Assembly (NCBI GenBank): GCA_964552395.1
Contig: CAZKGM010000006.1
Coordinates: 62,001 to 126,000 of the forward strand
From: JAJDNH01 sp964552395
GTDB lineage: Bacteria > Acidobacteriota > Thermoanaerobaculia > Thermoanaerobaculales > Sulfomarinibacteraceae
Length of the DNA stretch: 64,000 nucleotides
Direction: 5' to 3'
The stretch's first letter is position 1. The number at the start of each line of letters is the position of its first letter. The position numbers and the translations under genes are program-made. Below the pieces are notes generated by a model. The model had not been told where the DNA came from and ran no database searches. It was given only the letters and a program-made list of their open reading frames with translations. This document shows, piece after piece, positions 59,750 through 64,000 of this stretch.

Positions 59750-62191
59750 ATGTTCAGGGTCATTACCGAAGGCGCCGACTACAGAGAGCACGTTCTCCTC
59801 AAGGACGGGCAGGGAGTCCTCCTCCGGCCCGGCACCCCGGAAGACCTCCCCGCCGTGCGAAAGCTCTTCAAGGCAACCTCCAGCGACAGCCTCCGCATGC
59901 GCTTCATGGCCAGCGTCTCCGAGGTCCCGGAGTCCACCCTCCACGACATGTGCGGTGGCGACTTCTCCGAGCGGGGCTGCCTCCTCGTCATCATCGGCGA
60001 GGACGAAGACATGCGGGTCGCGGGGATCGGCAACTACATCGGTCTCGGCAACGGCAAGACGGCCGAGGTGGCATTTCTCGTGGCTGACGAGTATCAGGGA
60101 CGCGGCATCAGCACACTGTTGCTCGAGCGCTTGGCCGGGCTGGCTGCCGCCCACGGCTACGTCGAGTTCGAGGCCGACGTCCTGTTCGAGAACCAGGCCA
60201 TGATGAGTGTGTTCAAGAGCTCGGGCTTTGAGATCCACCGGGGCGTCGAGGACGGGGTGGTCCACGTCGAGCTGCCGGTTCGGGGCGCCTTCGCCGTTCA
60301 CGAGCGTGGGGAGCTGCGCGAGCGGATCGCCGTCGCCAACTCCCTGGCCCCCCTGCTTCGCCCACGTACCGTCGCCGTCGTCGGCGCTTCGCGCGACCCT
60401 GCGAGCATCGGCAACCTGATCTTCCGCCACATTCTGCACGCACCGTTCCAGGGCACCGTCTATCCGATCAATCTCGAGGCCGAGTCGGTCCACGGCGTGC
60501 GCGCCTACCCGGCCCTGGACCAGCTCCCCGAGGTGGTCGATCTGGCGGTGGTGGCGGTACCGGCAAACAACGTGCTCAGTGTGGCTGAGGAGGCCGTCCG
60601 TGCCGGCGCCAAGGGTCTGGTGGTGGTCAGCGCCGGTTTCGCCGAGTCGGGGGAAGACGGCAGGGAGCGGGAGCGCCGACTGGTCGAGCTGGTGCGCGCC
60701 CACGGAGTGCGGCTGATCGGCCCCAACTGCCTGGGCGTCATCACGACCGACCCCGGAGTCCACCTCAACGCCAGCCTCGCACCCAGCATCCCACCGCTGG
60801 GGCGAGTGGGCTTCTTCTCACACTCCGGAGGGCTGGGCCTGGTTATCCTCGAACATGCCGCCCGACGCGGCATCGGCTTTTCGACCTTCGTCTCGGCCGG
60901 CAACCGTGCCGACGTCTCGGGCAACGACCTGCTCCAGTATTGGGAAGAGGACCCCGCCACCGACATGGCGCTGCTGTACCTGGAGACCTTCGGCAACCCG
61001 CGACGCTTCGTGCGCATTGCGCGCCGCTTTACGCGGCGCAAGCCGATCCTGTGCGTCAAGAGCGCCCGCAGCGCCGCCGGACAGCACTCTGCAGTCGGAC
61101 GGTCCAAGGGAACTTTCGGCAGCGAGTCGGAGGTCGAGGCCCTCTTCCATCAGACCGGCCTGATCCGAGCCGGAACGCTCGACGAGCTGTTCGACGTCGC
61201 CGTGCTGCTCGCACACCAACCCTTGCCGCGAGGCAACCGCGTCGCGATCATCAGCAACTCCAGAGGCGTGGCAACGCTGCTCGCCGACGCCTGCGCCGCC
61301 AACGATCTCGACCTCTCGGGTCCGGGCATCGTCGACCTCGGTCCGATGGCCACTCCGCAGCAGTACGAGCAGACCGTCCGTGAGGCTCTCGAGCACGACC
61401 AAGTGGACGCGTTGCTCGTCACGTTCGCCTGCGTCGGAGAGTGCGAAGGCGAGCCCATCGCCAGGGCGATCCGCCAGGGATACGTCGCCGCCACCGAGGC
61501 GACCGGTGTTGGCAAACCGACGTTGCTCTGCCTGATGGGTTTCGAGGGTGCGCTCGGTGTGACACCGCCGGAAGGTGTGTCCGAGGAGCCCGAGGGACCG
61601 ATCTTCCCGCTGTTTCTGTTCCCCGAGTCGGCGCCCCGCGCCCTGGCCAAGGTCGTGCGCTATGCCACGTTCCAACAGCGGAAGCTGGGCAAGCTCGTGT
61701 GGTACGAGGACGTGGACGCCGCGGCGGCCCGCCAGCAGGTTGCGGAATCACTCAAACAGACACCGGACGAGACCGGGCTGGTATGGGTCGAGGGCGAGCC
61801 GGCCGCCAGTCTCCTCGCTCACTTCGGCATCGCGGTTGGAAGCGCTCCGGAGGAGCCCGGGCTCGAGATCGCGCTGGCGATCCGTTCGAATCCATTCTTC
61901 GGTCCCATCATCGAGCTCACGAGCCCCGAGCGAGACCCAGTTGTGCGCATCACTCCTCTCACCGACGAGGATGTCGAGGACGCCGTCTCCAACGCCGGAG
62001 TTCCTTCCGCGTACTGCGCCCACGAGCTCCTGGGGCGGATCTCACAGCTGATCGAGGAGCTGCCGTGGATCGCGGCGATGAGGGCCGGGATCGTACCGCC
62101 GCCTGCCGGCGGACCCAGCTGCGCCATGATGATCGGAGTCCGCATCGGATTCGTTCCCTCACCGACCGCCGCCAGTCAGGAGAAGCCATGA
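59750..62191 (+). CDS. Pat-type lysine acetyltransferase: GNAT + degenerate NDP-forming acyl-CoA synthetase
   Basis: An 813-residue protein. Residues 20-185: GNAT acetyltransferase (VADEYQGRGISTLLLERL, acetyl-CoA binding). Residues 195-640: CoA-binding and ligase domains of NDP-forming acyl-CoA synthetase (VAVVGASRDPASIG, LIGPNCLGV, GRVGFFSHSGGLG). The site that normally carries the phosphorylated His (S-H-T-G) reads G-R-S-K-G, with Arg451 in place of His; the ATP-grasp part is short and degenerate. So the synthetase part is probably an inactive sensor. In Salmonella and others such Pat proteins acetylate and switch off Acs. It lies directly after acs and before acuB-acuC. Confidence 0.9.
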   Translation: MFRVITEGADYREHVLLKDGQGVLLRPGTPEDLPAVRKLFKATSSDSLRMRFMASVSEVPESTLHDMCGGDFSERGCLLVIIGEDEDMRVAGIGNYIGLGNGKTAEVAFLVADEYQGRGISTLLLERLAGLAAAHGYVEFEADVLFENQAMMSVFKSSGFEIHRGVEDGVVHVELPVRGAFAVHERGELRERIAVANSLAPLLRPRTVAVVGASRDPASIGNLIFRHILHAPFQGTVYPINLEAESVHGVRAYPALDQLPEVVDLAVVAVPANNVLSVAEEAVRAGAKGLVVVSAGFAESGEDGRERERRLVELVRAHGVRLIGPNCLGVITTDPGVHLNASLAPSIPPLGRVGFFSHSGGLGLVILEHAARRGIGFSTFVSAGNRADVSGNDLLQYWEEDPATDMALLYLETFGNPRRFVRIARRFTRRKPILCVKSARSAAGQHSAVGRSKGTFGSESEVEALFHQTGLIRAGTLDELFDVAVLLAHQPLPRGNRVAIISNSRGVATLLADACAANDLDLSGPGIVDLGPMATPQQYEQTVREALEHDQVDALLVTFACVGECEGEPIARAIRQGYVAATEATGVGKPTLLCLMGFEGALGVTPPEGVSEEPEGPIFPLFLFPESAPRALAKVVRYATFQQRKLGKLVWYEDVDAAAARQQVAESLKQTPDETGLVWVEGEPAASLLAHFGIAVGSAPEEPGLEIALAIRSNPFFGPIIELTSPERDPVVRITPLTDEDVEDAVSNAGVPSAYCAHELLGRISQLIEELPWIAAMRAGIVPPPAGGPSCAMMIGVRIGFVPSPTAASQEKP

Positions 62192-62206
62192 GATCAGGAG
62201 GCGTCC

Positions 62207-62833
62207 ATGCTCGTGCGTGAGATCATGCACCTCGACCCGATCATCGCCGGGCCCGCCACGACGTTGCAGGAAGCCTACGGCATCATGAACGGGCATCGGG
62301 TTCGTCACCTGCCGGTGGTCGAGGGCGACAGGGTCGTGGGAATCGTCACCGACCGCGACCTGCGCCTGGCGACGAGCGTCCTGAGCCCCACCCCCTTCCC
62401 AGCGGAGACGAGCCTCGATCGGGTGATGAAACAACCGGTCCATACTGCGGACCCTCTGGATCCGGTGGAAAACGCGGCACGGACGATGAGGGAGCTCAGG
62501 ATCGGCTGTCTTCCCGTCATCGACGATGGATGTCTGGTGGGCATCGTCACCGGAATCGACCTGCTGGACGCCATGCTCAGGCTGACTGGTGTCTATCGGC
62601 CTTCCGGGCGGATCGAGGTACGCCTGCCCGATCGGCCGGGTGAGCTGGCTAAGTTGACCGGCATCCTCAGCATGCAACGGGTGAACATCCAGTCGATCCT
62701 CAGCTACCCGGACCCGAACGGCCACACGCGGCTGGTGCTGCGAGTCGGCTCGATCGACACACGACCCCTCGCATCCGCCCTGTGTCAGGCCGAGATCGAG
62801 GTTGTCTGGCCGCCGCAACACGCATGCCGGTAG
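62207..62833 (+). CDS. acuB: AcuB-like CBS-ACT protein
   Basis: A 208-residue regulatory protein. Two CBS domains (LVREIMHLDPIIAGPATTLQEA; HRVRHLPVVEGDRVVGIVTDRDL; the second VMKQPVHTADPLDPVENA), then an ACT domain (IEVRLPDRPGELAKLTGILS). CBS pairs bind AMP/ATP and ACT domains bind small acids, so AcuB is thought to sense energy state and control acetate or acetoin use. AGGAGG precedes ATG 62207. It overlaps acuC by 10 nt. Confidence 0.92.
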   Translation: MLVREIMHLDPIIAGPATTLQEAYGIMNGHRVRHLPVVEGDRVVGIVTDRDLRLATSVLSPTPFPAETSLDRVMKQPVHTADPLDPVENAARTMRELRIGCLPVIDDGCLVGIVTGIDLLDAMLRLTGVYRPSGRIEVRLPDRPGELAKLTGILSMQRVNIQSILSYPDPNGHTRLVLRVGSIDTRPLASALCQAEIEVVWPPQHACR

Positions 62834-63954
62834 CCATCTATCACCCGGAGTACGGGAAGTACGCGTTCGCGGGAGAGCACCCGTTCAGCCCGGTCCGCAT
62901 CACGATGGTCCTCGACCTGCTGCGGTTGCTCGGCCATGAGATCAGACCCGTTCTTCCCGATCCCGCCACGACGGAGGAGCTCCTGACGGTTCACGCTCGG
63001 GAGTACCTGCGCGCGGTCGCCTCGGCCAGCTCCAACGGCGGCATGGCACGGACGGACTATGGCCTTGGCGCACCGGACAACCCGATCGTGGAAGGAATCG
63101 ACCTCGGCGCCAGGCGCATGGTTGGCGGTACGCTCCTTGGCGCCCGCCTGATTGCCGACGGCAGCGCACAGCGGGTGCTGCAGCTCGGCGGCGGTCTCCA
63201 CCACGCCATGCCGCAGCTGGCCTCGGGCTTTTGCATCTTCAACGACCTCGCCGTTGCGATCAACGAGCTGACTCGCCGCGGGCTCACGGTCGCCTACATC
63301 GACATCGATGTTCACCACGGCGACGGCGTGCAACAGATCCTGTACAACCGCGAACAGGTGCTCACACTCAGCCTCCACGAGTCGGGCGAGTACCTCTTCC
63401 CTGGCACCGGCGGCATCCACGAGCTGGGGCGGAGCATGGGCAGGGGCTTCAAGCTCAACCTGCCTCTCGAGCCCTTCACCGAGGGCGAGAGCTATCTCGA
63501 GGTTCTGGACACCGTCGCCGAGCCAGCCCTCGAGTACTTCAGGCCCGATGTCCTGGTCGTGCAGGCCGGGGCAGACGCCCACTTCTCGGACCCGCTGGCC
63601 GACCTGATGCTGACCACGCAGGACTACGAGCGCCTCTTCAGACGCCTGCTCGAGTACGCCGACGCCCACACCGAGGGTCGCATGCTGGTCACACTCGGCG
63701 GCGGGTACTCGATTCGCGCCACCCCTCGAATCTGGGCTCTCCTCTGCCTTACCCTCTTTGATCTCCCGGTTCCCAACGAACTTCCGGCACCTTGGCTCGA
63801 GCACTGGGGCGAGATACTCGGAGAGGACCCACCACAGACTCTGCACGACCCGATACCTGCGTTCGACCCGATTCCACGACGCGCCGAGATCGATCGTCAC
63901 AACCGCCTGGTGGCAACACGCCTCCTCGACGCCGTCTCAATGCTCTGGCTGTAG
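62824..63954 (+). CDS. acuC: AcuC-like lysine deacetylase (HDAC family)
   Basis: A 376-residue zinc deacetylase of the class I/II HDAC fold. QLGGGLHHAM (catalytic His pair), DIDVHHGDGVQQ (Asp and His zinc ligands), HESGEYLFPGTG, VQAGADAHFSDPL (Asp ligand) and LGGGYS are all present. AcuC removes acetyl groups from Acs in Bacillus, so with the Pat-type protein it should set Acs activity. The ATG 62824 lies inside the acuB end, so the genes are coupled. Confidence 0.94.
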   Translation: MPVAIYHPEYGKYAFAGEHPFSPVRITMVLDLLRLLGHEIRPVLPDPATTEELLTVHAREYLRAVASASSNGGMARTDYGLGAPDNPIVEGIDLGARRMVGGTLLGARLIADGSAQRVLQLGGGLHHAMPQLASGFCIFNDLAVAINELTRRGLTVAYIDIDVHHGDGVQQILYNREQVLTLSLHESGEYLFPGTGGIHELGRSMGRGFKLNLPLEPFTEGESYLEVLDTVAEPALEYFRPDVLVVQAGADAHFSDPLADLMLTTQDYERLFRRLLEYADAHTEGRMLVTLGGGYSIRATPRIWALLCLTLFDLPVPNELPAPWLEHWGEILGEDPPQTLHDPIPAFDPIPRRAEIDRHNRLVATRLLDAVSMLWL

Positions 63955-63984
63955 AGATTCGGCCGGGAACCCGGCCGAATCTCT
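63953..63984 (+). terminator. Hairpin over the acuC stop codon
   Basis: AGAGATTCGGCCGGG AA CCCGGCCGAATCTCT is a perfect 15-bp stem that includes part of the TAG stop. No T run follows, so it may be an RNA 3'-end stabiliser as well as a terminator. Confidence 0.65.
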
Positions 63985-64000
63985 AGTAGTTGAAGCCGGA

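Noticed and set aside
62785..63900. 371-codon minus-strand frame opposite acuC
   Set aside because: The plus-strand HDAC gene has all catalytic motifs; the mirror frame has none.

Overview
The window is one continuous stretch of high-GC bacterial chromosome, densely coded on both strands. It has many 1-14 nt gene overlaps (ATGA, GTGA, TGATG, TAGTG) and frequent GTG or TTG starts behind strong GGAGG-type ribosome binding sites. The miaA-hfq pair, the abundance of multiheme cytochromes, a PknB-type kinase fused to a TolB-like propeller, the ECF sigma/CHAT/subtilase operon and the trimeric-porin acetate cluster together suggest an Acidobacteriota-like, Gram-negative respiratory organism. That assignment is inference; a deltaproteobacterial-grade relative is possible. 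I see no rRNA, tRNA, CRISPR array, phage or insertion sequence.

Layout. 1-7.5 kb: small metabolic and envelope genes (nitrilase-fold hydrolase, HAD hydrolase, DUF1003 protein, RRM protein, and an operon of isoprenylcysteine-type methyltransferase, lipoprotein, VOC protein and SAM methyltransferase). 7.7-16.6 kb: a housekeeping plus-strand run with pyruvate kinase, a hypothetical, an RNA uracil methyltransferase, ComEC, MiaA, Hfq, a TPR lipoprotein and a Crp-type regulator, most of them translationally coupled. 16.6-18.6 kb: ArsP_2-type permease and radical SAM protein, overlapping. 18.8-24.5 kb (minus): a stress/redox block with Dps, two USP-like proteins, a metallo-beta-lactamase protein, a fusion of histidine kinase with CoA-disulfide reductase and rhodanese, and a NifX-like protein. 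25.0-32.1 kb (plus): a membrane electron-transfer operon (57-residue small ORF, Tat-exported four-cluster ferredoxin, NrfD/HybB membrane subunit, 13-heme octaheme-tetrathionate-reductase-like cytochrome) followed by a cyclic-nucleotide-domain protein and a FadH-like flavoenzyme. A PAS-sigma54 activator sits at its end and a sigma54-type promoter at its head, so the two are probably linked.

35.7-42.0 kb (minus): a tightly coupled operon encoding an ECF sigma factor, a soluble zinc-finger anti-sigma-like protein, a TPR-CHAT (caspase-like) protease and a secreted subtilisin with DUF5666-like repeats. It reads as a candidate proteolytic signalling cascade. It is divergent from a nine-heme PKD cytochrome, with a CRP-like palindrome between them. 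44.9-50.3 kb: small hypothetical, MBL hydrolase, tetraheme cytochrome, Ser/Thr kinase with propeller, thymidine kinase.

50.6-64 kb: carbon uptake and acetate metabolism. CstA is followed by a small ArsA-linked protein whose reading frame may continue through UGA as Sec-Cys-stop, then an ArsA-family ATPase. After nth and DUF84 come SatP acetate transporter, outer-membrane porin, acetyl-CoA synthetase, a Pat-type GNAT/NDP-acyl-CoA-synthetase lysine acetyltransferase, AcuB (CBS-ACT) and AcuC deacetylase. This is a complete import-activate-regulate set for acetate.

The most unusual items are the possible selenocysteine ending of the CstA/ArsA-linked small protein, the kinase/CoADR/rhodanese fusion, the sigma/CHAT/subtilase operon and the 13-heme quinol-linked reductase module.
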